From positions 1-10,579 of the forward strand of contig JAJPKG010000286.1 in assembly GCA_021323815.1 (NCBI GenBank): a stretch of 10,579 nucleotides of DNA, written 5' to 3'. Made by a program: the position numbers and the translations under genes. Every line of letters starts with the position of its first letter. The first letter of the stretch is position 1. Shown here piece after piece: positions 1-7,134 of the stretch. The notes beneath the pieces were generated by a model. It was not told where the DNA came from and did not search any database. It saw nothing but the letters and a program-made list of their open reading frames with translations. This DNA is from Pseudomonadota bacterium. GTDB taxonomy: Bacteria; Chloroflexota; Ktedonobacteria; Ktedonobacterales; JACDGC01.

Positions 1-30
1 CCTCTCAGCAGCACGTGCCAGCCCACTGTG

Positions 31-57
31 CTAGCACTGATATGATGAAAGTGTTAG
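31..57. promoter_or_regulatory. Second, degenerate CIRCE-like element
   Basis: CTAGCACTG at 31-39, a nine-base spacer at 40-48 and AAGTGTTAG at 49-57 have the same 9-9-9 geometry as CIRCE with several mismatches. The right arm shares bases 54-57 with the left arm of the better element at 54-80. The two sites are therefore offset by 23 bases and overlap by four, so two dimers might bind side by side. It is weaker than the first site and could be a decayed duplicate. Confidence 0.5.
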
Positions 58-80
58 CACTCGATATCCGAGACTGCTAA
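54..80. promoter_or_regulatory. CIRCE element (HrcA operator)
   Basis: TTAGCACTC at 54-62, a nine-base spacer at 63-71 and GACTGCTAA at 72-80 match the classical CIRCE consensus (TTAGCACTC, nine bases, GAGTGCTAA) with one mismatch. The inverted repeat reaches one base beyond the consensus on the outer side (AGTGTTAGCA at 50-59 with TGCTAACACT at 75-84). CIRCE is the binding site of the repressor HrcA, which controls groE and dnaK operons in many bacteria. Its place just downstream of the leftward -10 box fits repression of an off-window heat-shock gene. Confidence 0.82.
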
Positions 81-88
81 CACTTCAT

Positions 89-118
89 AGGATACCATGC
101 TACATCAGGCGGTGTCAA
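89..118 (-). promoter_or_regulatory. Leftward promoter overlapped by CIRCE operators
   Basis: Read on the minus strand, a perfect TTGACA -35 box (118-113) is followed by an 18-base spacer and TATCCT as the -10 box (94-89). The -10 is preceded by TGG, which makes it an extended -10. Transcription would start near 82, directly at the CIRCE element at 54-80, so a repressor bound there would block initiation. The gene served must start left of the window. From the family logic of CIRCE it is probably a chaperone gene (groES-groEL, hrcA-dnaK or a small heat-shock protein), but that is inferred, not seen. Confidence 0.72.
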
Positions 119-179
119 GGTCGGCGGCAGGGAGATAAGCGCGGCGGAGATGGGGCGACCGCGCGTGCCGTCTCCCTTT

Positions 180-200
180 CGCGCCACCACGCATGGCGCG
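180..200. repeat. Short inverted repeat in the divergent intergenic region
   Basis: CGCGCCA (180-186) and TGGCGCG (194-200) form a seven-base-pair hairpin with a seven-base loop. No T-run follows on either strand, so it does not look like an intrinsic terminator. It lies between the leftward promoter at 89-118 and the rightward promoter at 268-276. Its role is unknown and a stem of this length can occur by chance in GC-rich DNA. Confidence 0.3.
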
Positions 201-267
201 TGATGCTTGTTGAGCGCCCCATTTGTACAGCATTCATACCATATGCGGCATGCGCGTCGTCGTTTTA

Positions 268-276
268 TGCTAGAAT
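268..276 (+). promoter_or_regulatory. Extended -10 promoter of the glycosyltransferase cluster
   Basis: TGC followed by TAGAAT (271-276) is an extended -10 box; no convincing -35 box lies 16-18 bases upstream, as is usual for this promoter type. Transcription would start near 283 and give a leader of about 45 bases before the ATG at 328. It would drive the tightly spaced genes from 328 to 3188. Confidence 0.5.
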
Positions 277-327
277 GACGATGAGAGTGCTGGTTGACCA
301 GTTGCCGCACGAAGGGGAGGATGCCCG

Positions 328-1800
328 ATGGCTTCATTGCGCCGAGTACCCAGGATCTTATTCCTGATCGCCGATACAGGTGGTGGTCATCGCGCGGCGG
401 CAAATGCCGTGCGCGCCGCAATGGACCTCATTGCCCCCGAAACGCGCGCCAGCGAGCGAGATGAGGCAACGCCGCGCGAGAGCGGATCCCTTCCGGTTCA
501 GGTTCACACCATGCTGCCAGGCAGCTGGGGTGGCGCGGTTCGCCCCTGGTCGGCATACGTGGTTGAGATTTTTCAGGAATGCGGCCCGCTCGCGGTGCGC
601 CGGGCTTCCACGCTCTATGGCCCGACAGTCACCAAACGCCCCTATGTCTGGGCCGGTTTATATCACGCCACCAACACGCGGCCAACCTATGCCGCGCTCT
701 CATTGTTTACGCGCACCTTGCTTCAGCGCGGGCTGCGCGAACTGCTGGAAAAAATGCAGCCGGATGTCATTGTCTCTGTGCATTCGCTCTTGATTCAGCC
801 GACGCTTGACGTGTTGCGCCAGCTAGGCATCCGCGTGCCGTTCATCACCGTCGTCACGGATATGGTGCGGTTCCACCGCTCATGGGCACAGCCGGAAGTG
901 GATGCCTGTTCGGTCCCCACACCGGCGGCGCGCGAGCTGATGATCGAATTCGGCATGCCACCGGAAAAGACGCACGTGCTGGGCATGCCCATTCATCCGA
1001 AATTTTGCCAGCCGGCGGTCAATGGTGCCGCCACGCGCCAGAGCCTGGGGCTGGCCCCCGACCGGTTCACCGTGCTGCTGGTGGCCGGCGGCGAGGGCAT
1101 GGGCCGCCTGGGCGAACAAGCGCGGGCGATCGGCGCGGCCCAGTTACCGGTGCAATTGATCGCGATCGCGGGGCGCAACCGCGCGCTGCGCGCCGAATTA
1201 GAGGCTGCCCGCGCCACGCTGGGCGTGCCGGCGGCGGTTTTGGGCTTCGTTGATAACATGCCTGATCTCATGCACGCCGCCGATGTCATCGTCACCAAAG
1301 CCGGGCCCGGCACCATCGCGGAATCTCTGGCATGCGGCTTGCCGATTATCCTGACGGGCGCGGTGCCCGGACAAGAGGTCGGCAACATCGACTATGTGGT
1401 GCAACAACATGTCGGCGTCCTTGCCCGCACGCCGGAAGAACTGGTCGCCGCCGTGCGCGATCTCGCCGCCAGCACGCCGGAAGAACTGGCAGCACTGCGG
1501 GCGCATGCGCGGGAACTGAGCCATCCCCGCGCATCATTCGACATCGGTCGGTTGATTTTGAGCTATGTGCCGCCGCCGAGCCAGCCCTCGCAGTGGAATC
1601 GCGTTACGTCCACAGCGGCGCGCACGCGCTTTCGGCGTCTGCGCGGGCGCAGGCCACGCGGGATGCGCCGCTGGCTAGGCCGGCGTCGCCCGCAGGCACA
1701 ACCGTTGCCGCGCGGTCGCCGCATTCCCGGCATCGCTCCTTTGCAGCGCATGTCGTTGCTGATGCGCCGACGCCGGCAGCGCGCATCCTATAAGAAATGA
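328..1800 (+). CDS. GT28/MGDG-synthase-like glycosyltransferase
   Basis: A 490-residue glycosyltransferase of the GT-B fold, similar to monogalactosyldiacylglycerol synthases and processive diacylglycerol glucosyltransferases; the MurG-type family uses a UDP-sugar donor. The N-terminal acceptor domain opens with the glycine-rich loop DTGGGH (residues 16-21). The C-terminal donor domain has the nucleotide-sugar signature TKAGPGTIAESLACGLP (323-339), with Glu332 as the likely ribose contact. No signal peptide or clear membrane span is seen, so peripheral attachment to the inner leaflet is likely. The last 65 or so residues (from about 425) are an added arginine-rich tail, possibly binding acidic lipids. 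The start at ATG 328 is supported by AAGGGGAGG at 312-320, seven bases upstream. It leads a cluster with a phosphatase and coaE. The exact sugar and lipid cannot be read from sequence; a membrane glycolipid is the best guess. Confidence 0.82.
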   Translation: MASLRRVPRILFLIADTGGGHRAAANAVRAAMDLIAPETRASERDEATPRESGSLPVQVHTMLPGSWGGAVRPWSAYVVEIFQECGPLAVRRASTLYGPTVTKRPYVWAGLYHATNTRPTYAALSLFTRTLLQRGLRELLEKMQPDVIVSVHSLLIQPTLDVLRQLGIRVPFITVVTDMVRFHRSWAQPEVDACSVPTPAARELMIEFGMPPEKTHVLGMPIHPKFCQPAVNGAATRQSLGLAPDRFTVLLVAGGEGMGRLGEQARAIGAAQLPVQLIAIAGRNRALRAELEAARATLGVPAAVLGFVDNMPDLMHAADVIVTKAGPGTIAESLACGLPIILTGAVPGQEVGNIDYVVQQHVGVLARTPEELVAAVRDLAASTPEELAALRAHARELSHPRASFDIGRLILSYVPPPSQPSQWNRVTSTAARTRFRRLRGRRPRGMRRWLGRRRPQAQPLPRGRRIPGIAPLQRMSLLMRRRRQRASYKK

Positions 1801-1809
1801 GGTCATCGC

Positions 1810-2553
1810 GTGTCACAGCCGCATATTACGCCGCCGGAACCAGAGACGCTGCCGCCGGAATCGGTCTCCGGCGAGGTCGTGCCGCCACCCCCCACGCCCG
1901 TTGAGACCGATCCCCGGCGCTACAAGCAATCATTCTTTCGCTGGTTCGGCTACGGCGTCGTGCGCCTCATCTATCGCAGTTGGACGCGCGTGGCCGCGCA
2001 CCTCTTCCCCGAAGGTTCTCCCCAGGAGCGCTTCATGGAGCGCATCGGCATCCCCATGCCCGACCGGTTGGATCTCAGTTGGATCACGCCGGATCTGGCG
2101 GTGGGCGGGCGCGTGCGCGAGGGAGACATCCCCAAGCTGCAACAGGCAGGCATCACGCGCGTGGTGGACGTGCGCCAGGAACACCGCGACGACGAGGCCG
2201 CGCTGAACGCGCATCACATCAAGCTGCTCTATCTGCCGACCCCCGATACCTATCCCCTGTCGCTGGAAGATCTGCGACGCGGGGCGCAGTGGATCAATGA
2301 GCAGCGGAGGGAACATCAGCGGGTGCTGGTGCATTGCGAGCACGGCGTAGGGCGCAGCGTGCTGTTGGCCGCCGCCGCGCTGGTGTGCGAGGGCTACACG
2401 CCGCATGAGGCGTTTGAGTTGATCGGGAAGAAGCGCTGGCAGGCATCGCCCAATCGCCGCCAGGTGGCACGCCTGACAGAATTTGCCAAAGACGGCGCGT
2501 GCGGCCCCACCCCCCAGCCTCCGCCCCATCCGGCAGATGGAGAAAGAGAGTGA
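1810..2553 (+). CDS. Dual-specificity/tyrosine-type protein phosphatase
   Basis: A 247-residue protein with the cysteine phosphatase signature HCEHGVGRS (residues 175-183): Cys176 is the nucleophile and Arg182 binds phosphate. Asp146 in PTPDTYP is a good candidate for the general acid. The fold belongs to the dual-specificity phosphatase group, which acts on phosphotyrosine, phosphoserine or phosphothreonine, or on non-protein substrates such as phosphoinositides and phosphatidylglycerophosphate. The first 35 residues and the last 20 are proline-rich and probably disordered. Residues 36-65 hold a basic, aromatic, possibly membrane-touching stretch. The start is GTG at 1810, with TGAGGT at 1797-1802 as ribosome binding site; only nine bases separate it from the preceding stop, so coupling to the glycosyltransferase is likely. 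A lipid phosphate substrate would fit the neighbour, but that is inference. Confidence 0.8.
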   Translation: MSQPHITPPEPETLPPESVSGEVVPPPPTPVETDPRRYKQSFFRWFGYGVVRLIYRSWTRVAAHLFPEGSPQERFMERIGIPMPDRLDLSWITPDLAVGGRVREGDIPKLQQAGITRVVDVRQEHRDDEAALNAHHIKLLYLPTPDTYPLSLEDLRRGAQWINEQRREHQRVLVHCEHGVGRSVLLAAAALVCEGYTPHEAFELIGKKRWQASPNRRQVARLTEFAKDGACGPTPQPPPHPADGERE

Positions 2554-2582
2554 GGCATGATTGCAAGAGCAGAGGATAAAAG

Positions 2583-3188
2583 ATGCCGCATTTGCTGGGG
2601 CTGACGGGCAACATCGCCTGCGGCAAAACTACCGTCGGCCAGATGTTGCTGGCGCTCGGCGCGGCGCGGTATATCGACGCGGATGCCGTTGTGCATGATC
2701 TCTATGCGCCCGGCCAGCCGGTCTATGATGCCGTGATCGCCGTGTTTGGGCACGCTATCGTGACGGCGGAGGGGCAGATCGACCGGCGAGCACTGGGAGC
2801 GCGCGTCTTCAGCGATCCAGCGGAATTGCGGCGATTGGAAGCCATTGTGCATCCCGCTGTCCATGCGGCGGTGATGCAACGCCTGGCCGATCTCGCGCCG
2901 GAAAAGGTCGCCGTCATCGACGCGGTGAAGCTGCTGGAAGGCGGCATGGCGCGCTGGTGCGATCAGGTCTGGCTGGTGGTGTGCGATCCTGCTGAAGAAC
3001 GCCGCCGGCTGATGGAAGACCGGCAGATGACCCCGGCGGAAGCCGATGCGCGGCTGGCGGCGCAGCCCAGTAACGAAGCGCGCCGCGCTCTGGTGCAGGC
3101 GATCATCGACAATTCCGGCTCATTGGCAGAGACGCAAGCACAGGTTGAGGCCGCCTGGGCGCGCTACCGCGCCACGTGGTCAGAATAA
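2583..3188 (+). CDS. coaE: Dephospho-CoA kinase
   Basis: A 201-residue enzyme, the usual length for CoaE, which phosphorylates the ribose 3'-hydroxyl of dephospho-CoA with ATP in the last step of coenzyme A synthesis in the cytosol. The P-loop is GNIACGKT (residues 9-16). The conserved DADAVVHDLY segment at 32-41 is the family's substrate-binding region. The RRLEAIVHPAVHAAV helix and the later DRQMTPAEADARLAAQ lid segment are also typical. The family motif LLFE reads LLEGG here, which is acceptable variation. The start at ATG 2583 is preceded by AGAGG at 2571-2575. It lies 29 bases after the phosphatase gene and probably shares its transcript. The stop codon is one base from that of the convergent DUF6391-like gene. 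Confidence 0.95.
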   Translation: MPHLLGLTGNIACGKTTVGQMLLALGAARYIDADAVVHDLYAPGQPVYDAVIAVFGHAIVTAEGQIDRRALGARVFSDPAELRRLEAIVHPAVHAAVMQRLADLAPEKVAVIDAVKLLEGGMARWCDQVWLVVCDPAEERRRLMEDRQMTPAEADARLAAQPSNEARRALVQAIIDNSGSLAETQAQVEAAWARYRATWSE

Positions 3189-3189
3189 C

Positions 3190-3771
3190 TCAACCCAGCA
3201 GCCGCGCCGCATCGGGATTTTCCGTGCGGACGAAGTGCGTGACGCCCCCGCGCCAGACGAAGGGATGCACGCCAACGACGCGCATGGACGCATTGGGCGT
3301 GTGGGTGGTGACGTAGCGTTGCGCCAGCAGTCCCAACGGGCGCGCAACCACCAGCGCGGCGGTGGAAGCCAGCACCACGTTGTTGAAGGTATTATAGGGC
3401 TTGCGCAGCTTCGCCACCGACATTGCCGCCAGCCCGGTCAGCAGCCCCGCCACCGCCAGGTTGGTGCCACAGCGTTCGTGAATGGCAAGATCCGGTTCGG
3501 CCCCGCGCAGGCGGCGCAACGCCTCATTCGCAGTGGGAGCAATGACGGCGGTGGGCACATCGCCAAAAATGAAGAAACCTGCCGCAATGGAAACGCCAGC
3601 CAGCCGCGTATCAGGGAATTGCTGCGACAGCAGCACAATGGTCGCGTGTTCCAGCGCGTGATTTTCGCGCACCGCGTTGCCTAGCAGCAATTGCTGGCCG
3701 ATCTGCGCCAGGGGGTTTATCCGCGTCATCCCAGCACCATCTTCCTGCCGGACCCGTTGCAGCAGTTTCAT
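3190..3771 (-). CDS. DUF6391-like small membrane protein
   Basis: A 193-residue protein that I match by memory to DUF6391, a family of unknown function seen in Chloroflexota and cyanobacteria; the assignment is moderate. The marks are RENHALEHATI near residue 40, a hydrophobic stretch (LAGVSIAAGFFIFGD), the HERCGTNLAVAG motif and two likely membrane helices (about residues 105-125 and 130-150), followed by a short soluble tail ending in a VHPFVWRGGVTHF segment. The conserved histidines and glutamates of HALEHA could bind metal, but this is speculation. I chose ATG 3771, which follows a GGGAGA sequence. ATG 3729, behind AGGAAG, is an alternative. The longer TTG start at 3816 is unlikely because a promoter-like extended -10 lies inside that extension. 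The gene converges on coaE with one base between stop codons. Confidence 0.65.
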   Translation of the reverse strand: MKLLQRVRQEDGAGMTRINPLAQIGQQLLLGNAVRENHALEHATIVLLSQQFPDTRLAGVSIAAGFFIFGDVPTAVIAPTANEALRRLRGAEPDLAIHERCGTNLAVAGLLTGLAAMSVAKLRKPYNTFNNVVLASTAALVVARPLGLLAQRYVTTHTPNASMRVVGVHPFVWRGGVTHFVRTENPDAARLLG

Positions 3772-3804
3772 CGATTCAACGCTCTCCCAGTCTATGATGC
3801 CTAT

Positions 3805-3813
3805 AGTGTACCA
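3805..3813 (-). promoter_or_regulatory. Extended -10 promoter of the DUF6391-like gene
   Basis: On the minus strand TGG (3813-3811) precedes TACACT (3810-3805). No good -35 box is seen. Transcription would begin near 3798 and leave a leader of about 27 bases before ATG 3771. The site lies between the stop of the upstream leftward gene at 3832 and this start, so the gene can be transcribed on its own as well as by read-through. Confidence 0.4.
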
Positions 3814-3831
3814 CAATCTGCGGGATGAACG

Positions 3832-5118
3832 TCAGCTTTGCGCATTGCTGAGGGCCGCAGCAGCCGGGCGCTGGGGGCCGAAATGCACGCCCGTCACCTG
3901 GCGATAAGCATGCAGGCGTTCGGCATAGCGCGCCTCGCGCCCCGGCGGCACCAGCACCAGATAGGCGTTATAACCGACCAGACGGCGCAGCGAGCGCGCC
4001 TGCACCGAAGCGATGATGATCTGCGCGTCGCGGATGGTGACATTGGGCGCGAACGAGACGATCATCCGCCCCGGCCCCAACAGCACGTGCTGCAACGGCG
4101 GTCGCCCGCCCAGCCGCTCGTCGATGCGATCCACAATCTGCTGCGCCATGTGTTCGGCGCGGGTGTGCAGCTTGGCCAGCGCGGGGCCGGCAGCCGTCTG
4201 AGCGCGCTCGCCGATGGTGCGCGCCGCCGCGGAAAGGCGACTGACGGCGGGAATATCCCCTTCCGTCACAGGGCGCATGCGCACGGCAGGCAACTGGGAC
4301 GATGTCTGATAGGTGGTTGCCCGTGCCCCCCGACTGCCGGCGCGATGCGACCGCCCCAGGACGCGATCCAACCCAGGGCGAATGTCACGCCACCACTGGC
4401 GCAGCTTACTAGTGATCTGCTCGCTTTCGGGCGCGACTGCGTGGCCCTGCGCCTCGCGTTCCAGGCGCAGGCGGCGCAACCGCGCCAGTTCTTCATCGCG
4501 GTCAAACAAGGGGCCGCTCTGCGGCGCGCGCTTGCGCGTGGGCATGCCGGAAGCCTCGCCCTGCGCGGGGAGATCGGCGCGGCGACGGGTGGGCGTGCCG
4601 CTTGCATCGCTCGCATCCGGACGCGGAAATGAGGCATCCGGCAACGGGCGCGGGAAAGATCGTGCGGGCGGCGGGAATGGGTCGTCCAGCGGCGGCGGGG
4701 GTATGGGCGCTTCCATCGGGGGCGGCGGCGCATCGAGCAAGGCCGCGACATCCAGGATAATCGTCGGCGTATCCTCGGTGCGATTGCGGTCGGAGGGCAG
4801 ATAGGCATAGCCCTCGTCGTCCGGTGAGGGCAGCGTCACTTGCGGCGGGCGGGCGCGACCGAGCAGCGCCACCTGCTCCGGCGTCAGAATGATCGTCGGT
4901 GGCTCGGCAGGGGCCTCATCTTCCTGAGCCGGTGAGGGAGCAACAGCCGCGACGGGACGCGTGTCATTCGACTCTTGCACGTCAGCTTGCGCGCGGGTTT
5001 CAGCCGGCTCTGCCTGTTCTTCCTGCTCCGGTTCAATCGAGGTAACAGTTGTGCGTCCTGCTGCCGGCGCGCGATAATAGCCACGATGTCCCCGGCGTGC
5101 TTTTTTCGATGCGCCCAT
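3832..5118 (-). CDS. Proline-rich protein with subtilase-propeptide-like C-terminus
   Basis: I do not recognise this 428-residue protein as a named family. The N-terminus is short and basic (GASKKARRGHRGYYRA), then acidic and proline-rich to about residue 200, hence probably disordered. Two pairs of internal repeats stand out: TIIL followed by a short ALL helix (75-86 and 119-128), and ASG-x-PTR-x-RA (172-181 and 189-198). Residues 205-225 form a charged helix and 236-255 a basic, tryptophan-containing one. The C-terminal 344-416 (GRMIVSFAPNVTI at the start, YLVLVPPG in the middle, VTGVHFGPQ at the end) resembles the ferredoxin-like propeptide of subtilases, but no protease follows. No signal peptide or membrane span is seen. 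The start at ATG 5118 has AGGAGAG eight bases upstream; the longer frame to 5184 contains the promoter. It is divergent from the chemoreceptor gene. Confidence 0.7.
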   Translation of the reverse strand: MGASKKARRGHRGYYRAPAAGRTTVTSIEPEQEEQAEPAETRAQADVQESNDTRPVAAVAPSPAQEDEAPAEPPTIILTPEQVALLGRARPPQVTLPSPDDEGYAYLPSDRNRTEDTPTIILDVAALLDAPPPPMEAPIPPPPLDDPFPPPARSFPRPLPDASFPRPDASDASGTPTRRRADLPAQGEASGMPTRKRAPQSGPLFDRDEELARLRRLRLEREAQGHAVAPESEQITSKLRQWWRDIRPGLDRVLGRSHRAGSRGARATTYQTSSQLPAVRMRPVTEGDIPAVSRLSAAARTIGERAQTAAGPALAKLHTRAEHMAQQIVDRIDERLGGRPPLQHVLLGPGRMIVSFAPNVTIRDAQIIIASVQARSLRRLVGYNAYLVLVPPGREARYAERLHAYRQVTGVHFGPQRPAAAALSNAQS

Positions 5119-5167
5119 CCAATACACTCTCCTGGATTGGTTCTTCTCAATCAATGATGTAGCATCT

Positions 5168-5176
5168 ACGATAGCA
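5168..5176 (-). promoter_or_regulatory. Extended -10 promoter of the proline-rich protein gene
   Basis: On the minus strand TGC (5176-5174) precedes TATCGT (5173-5168), 50 bases upstream of ATG 5118. The -35 region is weak (TTTCCC at an 18-base spacing). The site lies inside the longer reading frame that begins at 5184, which argues for the downstream start with its strong ribosome binding site. Confidence 0.42.
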
Positions 5177-5256
5177 TATTCCATTCAGGCAGGGAAAGTG
5201 CAACAAGCAAGAACGGGAAGATGGTCCTGTGTGTCACCGCATCCCTCGTCTTCGTC

Positions 5257-5285
5257 TTGTCGCTGATGTGCAAGTGTGCTATGCT
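5257..5285 (+). promoter_or_regulatory. Promoter of the chemoreceptor gene
   Basis: TTGTCG (5257-5262), a 17-base spacer and TATGCT (5280-5285) preceded by TGC form a promoter with both a -35 box and an extended -10. Transcription would start near 5292, leaving a leader of about 70 bases before ATG 5362. Because it lies within the open frame that reaches back to 5221, it supports the shorter protein. Confidence 0.55.
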
Positions 5286-5361
5286 GACTTGCGTCTGGCG
5301 CAACAACAGCCGCTGCCGCGAGCGAACAAGCAGGCATCTTGCCATAAGGGGTGATGTGACG

Positions 5362-7026
5362 ATGGCAACCTGGATGAGCGGCGGGCGCAGCCGCGTTGAG
5401 GATGGCTCAGGGGTGCATTGGCGGGCGCTGAGCCAACTGGTCATCACCCTGCGCGCCAACATGGATCAACGGGCGCTGCTGGCGCAGGTGCTGGCCGCGA
5501 CACCGACCATTACCGGCTTTCAATCCGTCGCCATCTTTTTGCCGCAAACCGACGCACAGACGATGGAGTTGGTGGCGGAAAACGGCATGACCGAAGATGA
5601 ACGCAGGCGCATCGCCGCGACACCGCTTTCCATCGCGCAACTGCTTGACATCCTCAAGCCGGAATATGCCGTGCGTCCAGGCCGCGTCTATCGCATCCGC
5701 CCCGCGCAACTGGCGCTGGTGGCCAACTTCACCCGCGCGCGCCCCAACGCCACACCACGCGGCGATGCCTGGACGCCTGCCGACACGTTGCTCATTCCCC
5801 TGCGCACTGGTGCCAGCGGCCCACTCATCGGCCTGATGGCACTGGATGGGCCTGAGGACGCGCGAGCGCCGCAAGACAGCGTGATCGATCTGGCCGAAGC
5901 GCTGGGCGACGCGCTGGTGATGGCGCTGGAAAACACGCAACTCTATCAGGGAGCGGATCGCGCCCGCCAAACGCTGGAAAGCGGCGTCACGGAGATCATG
6001 CGCCAGGTGGAACAGGCGCGGCGCGGCAACTTCACCGTGCGCCTGCCCATCCGCGACTCATTTCTGGGCGTCATCGCGGATCTGTTCAACGAGATGGTGC
6101 AGCGCATTGGTGAGACGCTGGCCGGCATGCGCGCAGCGAGCATGATCGTCAACAACAGCGCGCAAGAGGTGGGGGAATTTACGGCCTCTGCCATCAATGA
6201 CGCGCAGGAACAAGCGGGGCAGATCGTCTCCGTCTCAGAAGCCATCGCCAGCATCGCCGCTTCGCTGGAAGCGATGGCCGGCGTCAGCGTGGAAGCCGCC
6301 ACCGTCGCCAAAGATGCCAGCGAGATCTCCGCCACCGGTCGCCTGGCGGTGGAAGACGCCGTGCGCGGCATGGAAGGCGTGCGCGAAGCGGCCTTGCAAT
6401 CTACCCAAAAGGTCAAGCGGCTGGCCGAGAACCTGCAAGATATCAACAGCATCATCCAGCAAGTCGCGGATTTCACGGCGCGCACCAATTTGCTGGCGCT
6501 GAATGCTTCCATCGAGGCGAACCGCGCCGGCGAGTTTGGTCGCGGCTTCGCCGTCATCGCGCAAGAGATTCGCACCCTGGCCCTGCACAGCGCCGACGCC
6601 GCCCGCCAGATCTCCACGCGCATCCAGGGCATTCAGGGGGAAACCTCAGTGGTGATGGAAGCCATCAGCGACGGCATGGAAAAGGTTCTGGAGCAATCCG
6701 AGCGCGTGACGGATGCCGGCACGGCGCTGCAAGCCATCGCCGAAGTGACGGAACAGATCGCCTCATTGAACGAGGCCATTCGCGGCGCGGCGGTCGAAGA
6801 ATCGCAGCGGACGGCGCAACTGGCGCTGTCGATGGGCGACATCTTGCACATCACCGACACCATGCGCAGCAGCGTCGGCAAGATCGCCCAGGCCATGACG
6901 CGCCTGATCGACCTGGCACAGTCGTTGCGCGAGCAAATCACGCAATTCGCCCTCAGCGCCGATCAGTCCGCCGCGCTGCTGGAAGAGACCGCAGCCCGCC
7001 TGCCCCGCGTGGACAGCCGAGGATAA
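5362..7026 (+). CDS. Soluble GAF-domain methyl-accepting chemotaxis protein
   Basis: A 554-residue chemoreceptor without membrane segments. A GAF-like sensor domain covers about residues 28-195. A HAMP-like linker lies at about 205-265 (MRQVEQARRGNFTVRLP opens it). The long coiled-coil signalling domain runs from about 275 to 545. Its hairpin tip, from NLLALNASIEANRAGE (376-391) to GRGFAVIAQEIR (393-404), is the conserved site where CheA and CheW dock; Asn387 replaces the more common alanine. Such receptors sense cytosolic signals and may feed either a flagellar or a type IV pilus (Pil-Chp) system; no other chemotaxis gene is in the window. The start at ATG 5362 has AGGGGTGA at 5347-5354 and a promoter at 5257-5285. 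The open frame back to 5221 would add 47 residues with a hydrophobic run, but those bases carry the promoter. Confidence 0.9.
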   Translation: MATWMSGGRSRVEDGSGVHWRALSQLVITLRANMDQRALLAQVLAATPTITGFQSVAIFLPQTDAQTMELVAENGMTEDERRRIAATPLSIAQLLDILKPEYAVRPGRVYRIRPAQLALVANFTRARPNATPRGDAWTPADTLLIPLRTGASGPLIGLMALDGPEDARAPQDSVIDLAEALGDALVMALENTQLYQGADRARQTLESGVTEIMRQVEQARRGNFTVRLPIRDSFLGVIADLFNEMVQRIGETLAGMRAASMIVNNSAQEVGEFTASAINDAQEQAGQIVSVSEAIASIAASLEAMAGVSVEAATVAKDASEISATGRLAVEDAVRGMEGVREAALQSTQKVKRLAENLQDINSIIQQVADFTARTNLLALNASIEANRAGEFGRGFAVIAQEIRTLALHSADAARQISTRIQGIQGETSVVMEAISDGMEKVLEQSERVTDAGTALQAIAEVTEQIASLNEAIRGAAVEESQRTAQLALSMGDILHITDTMRSSVGKIAQAMTRLIDLAQSLREQITQFALSADQSAALLEETAARLPRVDSRG

Positions 7027-7134
7027 CCTCGTCATCCCGCACCTGTGAGGCTACCATCCGTGCAGGTCGCCCGCCTCTCAGCCTGCGAAGGTAGGCGTTG
7101 CGACCGTAAGGCCCCCAGACACAGCTTCAGTCGC

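Noticed and set aside
77..421. A 114-codon leftward gene at the left edge
   Set aside because: It would run through the CIRCE-controlled promoter and antisense to the start of the glycosyltransferase gene, and it has no recognisable sequence.
1930..2529. A 199-codon frame antisense to the phosphatase gene
   Set aside because: The phosphatase has its full active-site signature on the plus strand; the antisense frame has no motif.
3046..3684. A 212-codon plus-strand frame over the end of coaE and the DUF6391-like gene
   Set aside because: It overlaps coaE in another frame and is antisense to a protein with clear motifs and membrane helices.
3838..4632. A 264-codon plus-strand frame opposite the proline-rich protein
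   Set aside because: The minus-strand frame has a strong ribosome binding site, a promoter and a structured C-terminal domain; the plus frame has none of these.
5221..5361. A 47-residue hydrophobic N-terminal extension of the chemoreceptor, possibly a membrane anchor
   Set aside because: The region holds the -35 and extended -10 boxes, and the ATG at 5362 has a good ribosome binding site, so the extension is probably untranslated.
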